From positions 36,544,859 through 36,608,858 of the forward strand of contig NC_039361.1 of assembly GCF_003573695.1 (NCBI RefSeq): 64,000 nt of DNA. The letters run 5' to 3'. Position 1 is the first letter of the stretch; the number at the start of each line of letters is the position of its first letter. The notes under the pieces were generated by a model. That model was not told the DNA's origin. It did not search any database and was given only the letters and a program-made list of their open reading frames with translations. Source of the DNA: Papaver somniferum (lineage: Eukaryota > Streptophyta > Magnoliopsida > Ranunculales > Papaveraceae). The position numbers were made by a program, and so were the translations under genes. Shown in pieces: positions 46,198 to 56,621 of the stretch.

Positions 46198-47754
46198 ATG
46201 GACAGAGGTGTTATCTCAATTAACGTACCACTAGTCTTCGATGGCTCTAATTACTTGTGGTGGAAAATTGCTATGCGAGCTTTTCTTCAAGCACGTGATT
46301 TTCAATCATGGGTATATGTTGTTAATGGCTATAATGCTCCCGTCGTGGCAGTTGGAGATGTAAACGTTCCCAAGGATATTGGTGAATACACCCCTGCCGA
46401 GGTAAATGCTGCAAAGCAAAATTCCGACGGTTTGAATGCCATCATACATGCCATTACCCCAAATCTTCAGCACCATGTGTCAAATTGCACGAGGTCTAAA
46501 GATGCGTGGGATATCTTAGAAACCATATTCGAAGGTAACTCCAGTGAAAAGGAAGCTAGGCTTAAAAACCTTAATTCCGATTGGGAAAACCTTCGTATGG
46601 CAGATGAAGATACATTTGATGAGATTAATCACAGAGTGTCTGAAATTGTTAATGCATCTTTTGCATTGGGTAAGACTATTCCTGAAAAGGACATTGTGAT
46701 GAAAATTCTCAGATCGCCGCCATCTAGATACGACTCTAAGAAGCATGCCATCGTTGAGGGAAATAACCTTGATAATCTCTCCAGAAATACGCTGGTTGGG
46801 AAACTTAAGATCTTTGATCACGAACATTCATCCAAATCTAAGGATGTTGCGTTCAAAGAACTAAAGGACACGAAATTACTTGATAAAAGTAAAAAATTGT
46901 ATATATCTGTAGATGATCACTCTGAGACTGATTCATCAGATGAAGATCTTGACAAGTCGGTCTCGATGATCACAAGACAGTTTAGGGACCTTTTGTTGAA
47001 GAGAAGTAAACGGTTCTCCAGAGATAAGCCTAAAGCATCAGTCAAACCTTATAATCGTATTCCTCCTAAGAACAGGGAAACAGATGAAACTGATGACGAG
47101 GATATGCCTCAGTGCTTTAAGTGTAAGGGATTTTGTCATTTTGCAAACGAGTGCCCAAATCGTAGAAAATACACCGGGAACAAAGGTCTTGCTGCAACTC
47201 TTGATGAAATGTCTGACAACTATGATTCTAATGAAGACGAGAAATCAAGTGTTGGACTTCTTGGTGAAAATATTGATTTTGATAACTGTAGCAATACATA
47301 CATCAATCTCGATATTCTTTTAGAAGAAAACCCAACTAATCTGGAAGAAAAAATTGACTCATTCTTTGGAAACTCTATTTGTAATGTTGCAGGTTCCACC
47401 ATGTGTCTAGCTGTGTGCACATCTCAGAAGCCTGACTTTTATCCTAGTTTGACGTGCTCGTATTGTTCTCTAAAGGGTCATGAACTTTCAAGGTGTTACA
47501 AGTACAAACATCAATTGAGGCACGTCAACAAACTTCAACGAAGAGCAAATCAATTAGCAAATAAGCTTAAACTTGCTCGGAAGACCGCTGAGGTATGTAG
47601 GATTTTATCTTCGTCTAAGAAGTTAGTTTTCAAGGATAAACCAAGACCATTAGAGAAGAAAGTATGGTCGAGTCGTTTTGATAGACAGAGGTCTGTGGAT
47701 TTCTCTCAAGAGAAAAATGGTGGACAAATTGTTGTTCACCACAATGCAACTTGA
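46198..47754 (+). CDS. Gag of element J (Sirevirus-like copia Gag, intact frame)
   Basis: ATG 46198 to TGA 47752-47754, 518 codons, the only uninterrupted gag of the long-LTR family here. Residues 1-200 fit the copia Gag domain: VFDGSNYLWWKIAMRAFLQ, NCTRSKDAWDILETIFEGNS, LRMADEDTFDEINHRVSEIV, then IPEKDIVMKILRSPPSRYDS. A Ser/Asp-rich part (about 235-265) leads to a first zinc knuckle CFKCKGFCHFANEC from residue 306, an acidic section, and a second knuckle CSYCSLKGHELSRC from residue 420, followed by a basic C-terminus. It lacks the coiled coil and GLGF motif seen in F. Gag would assemble particles and bind element RNA. No protease follows, so the end of the frame looks like a natural end of a gag-only element. 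Confidence 0.85.
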   Translation: MDRGVISINVPLVFDGSNYLWWKIAMRAFLQARDFQSWVYVVNGYNAPVVAVGDVNVPKDIGEYTPAEVNAAKQNSDGLNAIIHAITPNLQHHVSNCTRSKDAWDILETIFEGNSSEKEARLKNLNSDWENLRMADEDTFDEINHRVSEIVNASFALGKTIPEKDIVMKILRSPPSRYDSKKHAIVEGNNLDNLSRNTLVGKLKIFDHEHSSKSKDVAFKELKDTKLLDKSKKLYISVDDHSETDSSDEDLDKSVSMITRQFRDLLLKRSKRFSRDKPKASVKPYNRIPPKNRETDETDDEDMPQCFKCKGFCHFANECPNRRKYTGNKGLAATLDEMSDNYDSNEDEKSSVGLLGENIDFDNCSNTYINLDILLEENPTNLEEKIDSFFGNSICNVAGSTMCLAVCTSQKPDFYPSLTCSYCSLKGHELSRCYKYKHQLRHVNKLQRRANQLANKLKLARKTAEVCRILSSSKKLVFKDKPRPLEKKVWSSRFDRQRSVDFSQEKNGGQIVVHHNAT

Positions 47755-48056
47755 TTGTGTTGTTTTGGAAATCTTGTCTCATGTGCCTGATCAAAAGATA
47801 CAATGATTACGTACCTTTCATGCTTTAGGAAAAGTTTTTTTTCTCTTCTTTTCTTAGTTTAGTTCTTCCCTGTCTATCAACAAATGAGGGTTATTATCGA
47901 CAATTCTACTCTTTATAGGGTTGTGAGTTGGACGTGTACGAACCTGTTTAAAGGTTTCGAAACCCTACATTCCTTTTTCCTTCCTAAAAACCTTTTTTTA
48001 TCTCAAGACTACTTGTTGAGTTCAATTTGTGATTTCCTCTCACAAACCCATATGTT
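47755..48056 (+). promoter_or_regulatory. Leader between gag and the small third ORF of J
   Basis: A strong acceptor-like run of pyrimidines ending TTCTTAG at 47857, a TTTATAGGG TATA-like motif (about 47913), and the telo-box-like AAACCCTA (47961-47968) occur before ATG 48057. The layout parallels the leader in A (1653-1826) though the sequences are not obviously homologous. Confidence 0.35.
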
Positions 48057-48419
48057 ATGGATACTCCAAACATGATGTCTTCTGATGGAAAAGATGTTAA
48101 TATGATTGTTAAGCCATCAATCATGAAGGAAAAAGAGAAATCTCCGTTATCTCATACCTTGAAAAGAAAAAGAAGGAATGTGAGGAAGCCAAGAGCCGTT
48201 CCTTCAAACTCTTAGAAGTTTTCTGATGTTCTTGAAGTGTTGGAGGAGATGCGAAAGGAGATTCAACAAATAAAGGCTTTTGTGTATAAGACTCATGAGA
48301 TTCAGAAGGCCCTGGTTCGACATCATCAGCCAAGAAGGTTTATTGATATAAACTCCTACCTTAATGAACCTTATGTCGCAATGGATGTTGACGACAAGGA
48401 GTTCGGGGACGATAAATAA
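48057..48419 (+). pseudogene. Small third ORF of element J (one in-frame stop)
   Basis: From ATG 48057 (MDTPNMMSSDGKDV) one frame runs 120 codons to TAA 48417-48419, broken only by TAG at 48213-48215. The first part is basic with KRKRRNVRKPR, which resembles a nuclear localisation signal. After the stop comes a helical EVLEEMRKEIQQIKAF stretch and an acidic C-terminus. I do not recognise the family. It occupies the position of the envelope-like ORF of A but is unrelated in sequence. The TAG is one base from several sense codons. Confidence 0.4.
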
Positions 48420-48439
48420 TTCTTCAAAGGTCTTATTGC

Positions 48440-50047
48440 CTAGTAAATCTTCTATTTTTTATTGTTTTATTTAGAAGAATAACTAGAGTTTGGAATAACC
48501 ATTATTGTGATTACACATAGCTATGTCGAACGTTTTCATCTTCATGTTTTTAGATTTATTGGTTAAATTCTAAATTTGTTTGGAAGATGATTTTTGCAGT
48601 ATTAATCTTTATGGTTTTATATATTGCAATATTGTTATGGGATATGTGTGTTTGCGTCCGTGAACTATGATTGTTCCATACCTTGTCAAAAGTAAAGTCT
48701 TTTGTATGTCGATATGCATGTATTGATAAAAGAATGAATATACTTTTGAAAAATACAAAAGTTAAGCCTATTATGTCAATTATTGATGGAAGATAGGTTA
48801 AAATCTTTTGTTTGCAAGGATTATGTCTATTGAATGTCGTTATGCGAATAGTGATGGAAAATAGAATGAATCCTTGTGTATTCCGCAGTATTGATCTTCC
48901 CTGATCCATATTTTTATGTATTACTGTGAGGCTCCGTAAAGTGTCTTATTTTGAGCACTAAATGGCCAAGTTGATTATTTTTATGATTATCTTAGTTGTT
49001 GTTCCGTGAGGTACTTTATGTCGAGCATATTCAACTAAATTAATCATCTTGTTTGGTCATTTAGTTGTTGCTCCGTAAGTTTTCTTATGACAAGCATGAC
49101 CAATTAAATTGATTACTTTTGTGATTAGTTTGGTTGTGTATTTCGATTAGATTAATTATGAGTTCTCTTGTGATTAATCTAATTGTATATTTTTTTTGGG
49201 TCTCCATAAGTTCATTTATGTTGAGCATTTTCGATTAAATTAATCATGGGTTCTCTTGTGGTTAATTTAATTGAGTATTTTGGATTCAAATTCATACTTG
49301 TATGTGATTTGTTATGTCCAAATAAATCCTTATTTTCAATTGAAATTAAGGTCGCCCTTGTTGTTCTTTCGGGAATGACATATTATGGGGGAGAGTTCTT
49401 AATTGAACTTGTGCTTAATTGCCAAATCTTTGTGGGGAGTGCGACTGTGGAATATTATAGGGGTTATCTTGTATCTTTATAAACTCCTTGATGAATGCAT
49501 TTAGCTTTGGCTTTATGATTGCATCTAAATAAGATGATATGTGTTTCTTTCTTTTAGTCATGAAATGTCTCTTTCGGAAATTTCATTAGGATCTCGTTCT
49601 TGTACCTTTGCCAATTTTATTGACAAAAAGGGAGAGAATTAATATGTAGTTCACACTACAAATACATATGGTTTTCGGATCATTATGTAAGGGGGAGTGG
49701 TTTCCATGTGAGATTGAGTATTGACTAAGGGGGAGTGATACATATCACCAAGGTATTGTTGTTGAAGTTGTGATACAATTGAACTTTGACGTTGTGTAAT
49801 GATACTATGACACTGTATAACAATGATTGAGAACTCTTGTTTTCTCGTTGTTATAGCTACGGATTTTCAACAACGATGATGTTGAACTTACAAACTTTGG
49901 GATCATTGGAGTACTTGGAAGTGACGAAGATTTCAAGTAATGTTGAAGATTAGGCGTATGAATAGGAGCTACAAAAGTTAATGTATTTATTTTTTGTATT
50001 CCATATGTATTGATAGTTTTGTCACTAAAATTGACAAAGGGGGAGAT
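48440..50047 (+). repeat. 3' non-coding tail of element J
   Basis: Very similar to 2848-4448. About four TTATGTTGAGCAT-like units lie at 48920-49275 and polypurine motifs near 49628, 49690 and 49728. The final AAAGGGGGAGAT at 50036-50047 precedes the LTR. No supported gene. Confidence 0.8.
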
Positions 50048-51193
50048 TGTTAGAGCATGCTCGGTCGAACTCGCATGTGTTGCTATCTCAAGCATGTTTG
50101 TCAATGTTAGTGATCAAAACTATAAGTCTTGATTTCTAGTCTACTATAGCTAAGGTCTCGGACTATGATAGAAAGTGTAGTTGAGCTCAATAACTCTATG
50201 GAAATCATCATACAAGACGAAGGACTACTCAAGGAACCGGTGGATCTTCATCGACTAAAAGGTATGTGGAGACTTGAACTTATCTATCACTCAAAAGTCT
50301 ATTTATCTCCTATCTTGAGACAAAATTCATTTTGCTATATAGACTTAGATTTTATATATTTGCTATTTCGACCCGAGTTTATCTCGCCTGTAAGCTTTTG
50401 CTTTAGCCAAGTTCATCTTTACCTAGTGACGAAAGTCATGACAAGTTTCAATCACTTTGAAAATTGCTTACTTTGACGAAACATAGTTTGTGAATAACAA
50501 CTATAGAATATCAACGTCCTCTAAGAATGTTTCAATGATTGAAATGAGAGTTTAGATAATATAACCGTTGGAGGATATAAGCATTATTGTGGAAACATAT
50601 ATATGTATAAGTCCTTATCCCTTGAACCGAAGTTTGCGAACTTTGTTGATCAAGAGAACCGAAATAGTGGCGTGATCTAAGTCCGCGAACCCAGTCCGTG
50701 AACTGGCGGAAGTTCTCGACCCGAGAAATTCTGTTGGAGCTTGTGAACTCCGTCCGGGAACTTAAGTCCACGAACTCCGTCCGGGAACTTAAGTCCACGA
50801 ACCCAGTCCGCGAACTTGAGTAGGTTATATCTAAAAAGGATGTTTGTGAACTTATTCTTATATAAAATAAGGAATGCAAATTGCAAACCTTGGCTATATA
50901 GTTCATGAACCGATTCGAGTGAATCAAATCGTTTTTGCTTCGATTGTATCTTGTGTAGTTACATAGATTTCCTTGCAATTGAACAACTCTCTAACTAGTT
51001 CATTTGAGTCACTTGAACTAGTTATGGTGAAGAAGAATATGGTTGATATAAAAGTGATCATATGGCTAACCATTTGGTTAATTATTGTTGAACCAACAAA
51101 TGTACAAGTTTGGGTACAGTTACACAAGCCTAGAAACGTGCATTTCATTTGTGTGTAACAAGGTAGTTTTCGATCTAACGGTTGAAAGATATT
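50048..51193 (+). repeat. Second LTR of element J, first part
   Basis: TGTTAGAGCATGCTCGG to ATATT (51189-51193), the left target duplication of K. The CGCGAAC-type cluster at 50680-50820 contains an extra tandem copy of an approximately 33-base block (CTCCGTCCGGGAACTTAAG twice) compared with the first LTR. Confidence 0.9.
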
Positions 51194-51647
51194 TGTAGGA
51201 TCATAATCTCGCAGCAATAATGCCTCAGCGAAATTATTAACAACACAACACATTAGTGTGGCAGAACAACTTCAGAAATGACATAATAAACGACGTCAGC
51301 TAAATCATGAGAAAAATGTGATGGTCCTGCGAAAATTAGGGAGTTTGCGAGATTAACATTTGTAAGGTTGTGAGAATGTCGCAAAGGATAGATTAGCTGT
51401 CATCCACTATGAATTTCCCTATAAATAGTCATTCAGTTGTAAAGAAAAAGAGAGAGATCTTTTTTGAGTGAGAAGCAAGTAAATAGGAGAGAGAAAATTT
51501 AGAGCAGAGGTTATTTTTGATTCCTTTATCTTTTCTTGTAAGATTTTTTATAGATTGATCAATAAAATTAAGATTGTTAATCCAAAAATAAGTTGAATGT
51601 TAATGAAATCTTATGAGGGGTGTAGTGTAGGATTTCCTGCAACTACA
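51194..51647 (+). repeat. 5' LTR of element K (454 bp)
   Basis: TGTAGGATCATAATCTCGC to TCCTGCAACTACA; matches 59747-60212. TATA-like CCTATAAATA at about 51419-51428. Confidence 0.93.
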
Positions 51648-51650
51648 TAA

Positions 51651-51668
51651 TGGCGCTAGAAACAGGGA
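51651..51668 (+). other. Primer binding site of element K
   Basis: TGGCGCTAGAAACAGGGA three bases after the LTR; a TGGCGC-type PBS of Tat/Ogre-like gypsy elements. Confidence 0.75.
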
Positions 51669-51785
51669 ACGAAGATTGAAGATCACCCTAGAAAAAGTTG
51701 AAGATTAATATTCTGTTTTGTGGGAAATTAGAATAACTGGTGAAGAATTTTACGGAATCTCTTACAATTCATTAGTATTGAAGAA

Positions 51786-53009
51786 ATGGCTAGAAGGAGA
51801 AATATATCGGAACAACTGACAACTGCTAGAAGAAGAAGTAAAAGACTTGTTGGAAGGGAGAGAAGTGAAATGGGAGAATCTACTAGAAGGAGAAATGATG
51901 GAGAAAATAAAATTCAACAACCAGTTCAACAAACACCGGTACAAAATAGAACTATGTATTATGATGGAGTGAGCGTACACACTTGGCGATCAAATTCAGC
52001 AGAAGAAGTAGAAGAAGAGCAGCAAACCAGGAACCATGGACAGATAGAGAGAAACCAAGAAGCAGATGAAGGAATAATTCATGGAGATGAGGAAATTGGA
52101 GCGTTAGAAACGCTGAGATGAAGAATACATGAACAAAGAAGAGCTGAAGCAGAAGAACATGAAAATCTAACAAGGAAAAATCACGAATTGAGAATGGAAA
52201 ATATGAGACTACAGAGTAGAAGATCGAGAAGTACTACAAGATCATATTCAAGATCGACTAGGAGAGAAATGAGGCGAAACTCACCCACAGTTAATGATGG
52301 AAATAATATTCGAGAAGAAATACCAAATCCTAATGAAGAACATAGCGAAGATAGAGAAAGGACTGATGATCGTTACGTTCCACAAAATGAAACTTTTGAT
52401 GATAGGCAAAATGATAGAAATCAAGAGAATGAACAACGTCAGGGACGAAATAATCAAGATGGCGAAGGGAATCGATAGGAAGGAAGGAGAATTTTACATG
52501 AGAGAGAATCTCAAAGAAATCAACAAACGATAGAAGAAGAAATTGAAAGACACTATGCTGAACAAGCACGTTTAACTCGCGAACGTGAAAGATTGAGAGC
52601 AGAAATGGAAGAACAAGAGCTGCAGGAGGCGATTTGCCAGAATAACCAAGACAATCGAGAAAGAAGGCGTACACAAAACCGGAATAACGGTAATCTCAAT
52701 GAAGAGTATGATAGAGTATAGAGGAATGCTGAAAGACAACGAATGGAATTGATAAGAAATGAACAAAATCGTGGAGGGAAAAATGAGAGATATCATCATA
52801 TGCGAATTCTAGATAGAGATGAGGAAGAGAATCGCAGGAGAAGACGATATGAGGATGATAAAGAAGAAATGCATAATTTCGCAAGAGAAGAAGGACATGA
52901 ACGTAGAAGAAAGGGAAGCGAAATTAAAGAGACCAATGGATCAAAACTCAGACGTAAATGGACAAATCTTAAAAGAATTAGAAGAAATGATAGGAATGCT
53001 GAACAATAG
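51786..53009 (+). pseudogene. Gag N-terminal extension of element K (broken)
   Basis: ATG 51786 (MARRRNISEQL) opens a frame interrupted by TGA 52119-52121, TAG 52476-52478 and TAG near 52720, all in one frame, ending at 53009. The product is almost wholly Arg/Glu/Gln/Asn-rich with long charged helices, as in the N-terminal region of Tat-lineage Gag. A frameshift around 52880-52910 moves the coding to the frame of the next piece. Role in the particle is not known. Confidence 0.65.
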
Positions 53010-53502
53010 AGGAGAAGTATGCAGAAGACAATTAGATGAAGCTATAGAGGAAGCTGCGAAAACTCCATTTACAAGAGAAGTACAGCTAGGAGGAATACCC
53101 CCGAAATGCAATTTGCCTGCATTAACCAACATTTTTGATGGAACAACTTGTGCAATTCAACATATTAAAGCCTATGTGAGATGCATGCTACAATGGGAAA
53201 ATCATGATGTCGTATTGTGAAAGTATTTTGCATCCAGCCTAACAGGGGAGGCGTTAAAATCGTTCGAAGGTTTAACAAATAATACAATAACATCCTTCAA
53301 TCATTTGGAGACTATATTACTGGGGGCATATATAAGTAACAATTCTTCGCGACCTGGTATTGAAGATTTGTTTGGATTAAAACAAAGGATTGGTGAAAGT
53401 TTGAAGCACCTAACTAAAAGATGGAGGACTATGTGTAGCGAAATGGCTGGAGTGTGGATGAGAGATGTCTTATCTTATCATTTATCAATGCTATGTTCGT
53501 AA
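52819..53502 (+). pseudogene. Gag capsid-like core of element K (broken)
   Basis: Starts in the charged helix and runs into FTREVQLGGIPPKCNLPAL, then an YVRCMLQWENHD segment. TGA 53218-53220 interrupts it and the same frame continues with KYFASSLTGEALKSFEGL, ITSFNHLETILL and RIGESLKHLTKRW. These fit the retrotransposon Gag domain of Tat/Ogre elements. The frame is lost near 53455, where the next piece takes over. Confidence 0.8.
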
Positions 53503-54482
53503 CCAATCTATTGTATATCCAAATTTTCAGAATCAAGAATACAATCACAATGACTGAACTGCGAGAACTTCAGGAAGAGTATATTGCTCTAGAGGAAAGG
53601 AAAAATGAAATGGAATCATACCCAGTTGCGAACACCAATTCACAAGCAGAGAATGCAAGCTTATTACCTAAACTAATAAACACAGTGGCGAGCACTTCTC
53701 AAGTACAACAAGAAAAGGTTACGGGCAACAACAATCAACAGAAACTGGTGGCTATGGGAAGCCGAGATCAAGAGGAGTATGAAAGAGAAAGAAATTTCTA
53801 CAATCGTGGTGGAAACAATAAGATTCAAAGATTTGATCAGCCGCAAGAAACTTATGGAAGTCAAAGGAAAAATTACAATAGAGGACAAGGAGGTCACAAA
53901 GTAGTATGGGAAGAAATCAAAATGCCACCTCTGAATGCAAGTGTGGAGAAAATATGGGAAGCTATAATTTTGATGGAGAATATACCAACACCATGGAATA
54001 TGGGAACGGAACCACCTCAAAGCCGCAGAAGTCATGAGTTCTGTTCTTATCATCATTTTCATGGACATACTACAAATGATTGCAGAAATGTAAAGAGAAT
54101 TATTCTGAGAATGATAGATCAAGGAAAGCTAAACCACTTTCTGGTAGGGCATCCACAACCTCAACCATTGCCGCCGCCACCACCGCTAGAGCATCACAGA
54201 GTAAACGCAGTAAAAGAAAAGGAAACATTCTTCGTAGAAGTTGGTGCAAAAGCAAAGAATCTATTATGTCACTCTACCGTACATTCATACAAGACAATTG
54301 AAGATTTTCATGACAATGTTTTGAGTAGAGTATTCGCAAGAGACAATGATGGAAGAGAAATTATGAATATTGCGAAAATCTCGCCGCTAGAGGAATGGCA
54401 GAAACAGACTATTTCTTTTACCGCAGAAGAAGTCCCTGAAGGTGGAGAAGTACATGACAATCCATTAGTGGTAAAATTATAA
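53454..54482 (+). pseudogene. Gag C-terminus and zinc-knuckle region of element K
   Basis: Continues the Gag domain (LILSFINAM, TITMTELRELQEEY), then Gln/Asn-rich linkers and a knuckle of the CX2HX4HX4C type (CSYHHFHGHTTNDC, about 54041-54082), characteristic of Tat elements. A proline run follows. TAA 54480-54482 interrupts the frame just before the protease, which continues in the same frame. Confidence 0.8.
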
Positions 54483-55034
54483 ATTAATCCAAAACCGAAA
54501 GAAGATGAAGATGATGAAGCTGAAGACTCATGGGCAATTAATAGGATTCTAATCGATACTGGAAGATCTGTGAACATCTTATTTTATCATACTTATAAAA
54601 CTATGGGAGGAAGTGATGATGATCTTATACCAACAACATATAAGATATATGGTTTTAATGGTACTGCCAACAAGCCTAAAGGTGAGGTTACTATGCGAAT
54701 TCCATTGAAGGGAATATCTTCTGAAATCCTGTTCTGTGTTGTTGACGTAGAGTCACCCTACAATGCATTAATTGGTCGACCTTGGCTACATGGGATTCTA
54801 GGTGTAGCTTCAACTTTCCACCAGTGCATCAAATTCCCTCACCCCAGCGGTGTAGGAATCATAAAAGGATATTGGGTTGAAGGAAAGAAATGTTACGAAA
54901 CTGAAGTAGAATCCTGCGAAAGAAGAGAAAACAAGAAGGAAAGTTGGCGACGCAAAATCAAAGAGACACAAAGAAGTGAGAGATTGATGGTGGATGTAAT
55001 CGAACGAAAAGAAGAAGAAATGTTGCGAAACTAA
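54483..55034 (+). pseudogene. Aspartic protease of element K
   Basis: In frame with the preceding Gag. The active-site motif is ILIDTG (54547-54564), with RSVNILFY after it. Then come IYGFNGTANKPKGEV, a flap-region hydrophobic strand, VVDVESPYNALIGRPWLHG (the ALIGRPWL motif of Tat proteases) and VASTFHQCIKFP. It ends at TAA 55032-55034 after a charged linker. The protease would process the polyprotein. No reverse transcriptase follows. Confidence 0.85.
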
Positions 55035-55870
55035 TGCTAGCTCAGAATAAGAAATGGTGAACATACCACTACCAAGGAAACAGTAGCAGAAAATAACAAA
55101 GAGGCATGGAATGGAAAAGGTAATAAAAATAAGAAGTGTATGAATGATTGATTTGTTGCGACACTCTCGCAACAAATAAAATTCTCAAAAGTACATTTTA
55201 CTGAATGATCAAAAAGAGATTGAGAAGTGCAAATACGATGTGATGATATGCGAGAATCTCGCAGAGACAATGAATTCTACAAAAGACAATCAGAGAACAA
55301 TGACAAAAGAGAAAGGGGCGAACCTTTATGGCGTACACCCTAGTTCGAGAATACAATTTCGCAAGAGGAAAATGTAAGACCTAAAGTACGTCATATAAGG
55401 GGGTACCTGTTGCATGGCTCAGGGAAAGGCTACACCGCCCCCAAAACCTGAGTCATGGAGATTTGGGGTCAATAAAGCCCATCCGGGAGAGGCACCTTGG
55501 ATTCTTAACTTAAGCATATGACTTAAGTTGGGCGACTAAGGTAATAAGGACTCTCCCAAGGAGTGCAGAATCTGACCAAGGCACCGAGGTACACAGTTGA
55601 GTCAAGAGTGCCAGGGGCGTCTGGAGCGTACCTTGCCATTCTTGACAAGTCTTGGCTTATACTGCGACCCGAAGAAAACCCCACTTAGGGTGCAGTCTCG
55701 TAACCATAATCCCTATAGGTAAAAGGGATAAGAGGCTGCGAAAACAACTGGTTGTTGTTAAGACCGGATGGGAGGAGCCAACCTTGTATGGTAGAGGTAC
55801 GCCTCCTTGAAGGGGCAACCAGGGCGAAGATAAGGGCGGCACCCTCCATTAGGGAGCTGATAAGTGTCTT
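55035..55870. other. GC-richer non-coding block of element K where pol is missing
   Basis: No reverse transcriptase, RNase H or integrase motif in any frame. From about 55380 the base composition changes to GC-rich, with blocks such as GGGGGTACCTGTTGCATGG and AGGCACCTTGGATTC. Small minus-strand ORFs (55657-55879) are not convincing. Confidence 0.6.
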
Positions 55871-55899
55871 AAGACGCAAATGTCATGAGGCTTTTTACT

Positions 55900-56215
55900 C
55901 GCAAGGGTATTAAGGCTTGTCATATTTGTGCGACAATCCTGAAGAGGCAATAATACTAAATAGAAAGATAAGACGAGATCAATGGGTTTTCGCATGAAAA
56001 TGCGAAGACGTCCTCCGATTTCGTCGCAAGACGGCAATGTAATGGGGTTTTATTTTCGCAAGAATATTTAGGCATGTCATATTGTCGCAACATTCCTGAA
56101 GAGGCAATAATACAAAAGAAAAAGTTAAGGCAAGATCAATGGGTTTTTGCATGAAAATGCAAGGACGTCCTGCGATTTTGTCGCAATGACAAGAGGTGGC
56201 ATAATAAGACCTTTA
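55900..56215. repeat. 157-bp imperfect tandem repeat (two units) in element K
   Basis: CCTGAAGAGGCAATAATAC at 55938 and 56095, with flanking GTCATATT-TGTCGCAA and AGATCAATGGGTTTT-GCATGAAAATGC blocks. Rich in CGCAA / TTGCG words, which are also common in the K LTRs. Confidence 0.85.
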
Positions 56216-56621
56216 ACTAGGAAGGCAAAATAAGGCCACACAAGAATGAGATTTTGAAAATAATCAAAATTCACTTCGCATATGATTGCGAAATTATACA
56301 TAAATAATTGCGAAGTTGAGGCACAAAATAAGAAAAATATGCAAAATCTCTCATTTGGATACAAATAACAGAGGAAAGTATGGGAATGCATGAAATTAGA
56401 AAATTTTATTTGTCTCCACATGATATATTTACGCAAAAATTCAAAAATTAATGATTATGTTGATTAACCATATTGCAAGGAAGAATTGTTTTAATGAATG
56501 CAGGTCGAAATGAAAGAAACTCATTTATTAAGGAATATGGGGAACCAAAAGAATTCACAAATATATAAAAAGAAGGAATAAATATACAAGTATTACAGAA
56601 GATCAAAGAAAGAAACAAAGA

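Noticed and set aside
47084..47323. Alternative frames over the J gag and its copy at 62339-62578
   Set aside because: They overlap the well-supported gag frame and reflect its codon pattern; both copies show the same shadow.
51952..52884. Minus-strand ORFs opposite the K gag
   Set aside because: They are shadows of an Arg/Glu-rich coding strand (Phe/Leu/Ser-rich products) with no splice or promoter signals.
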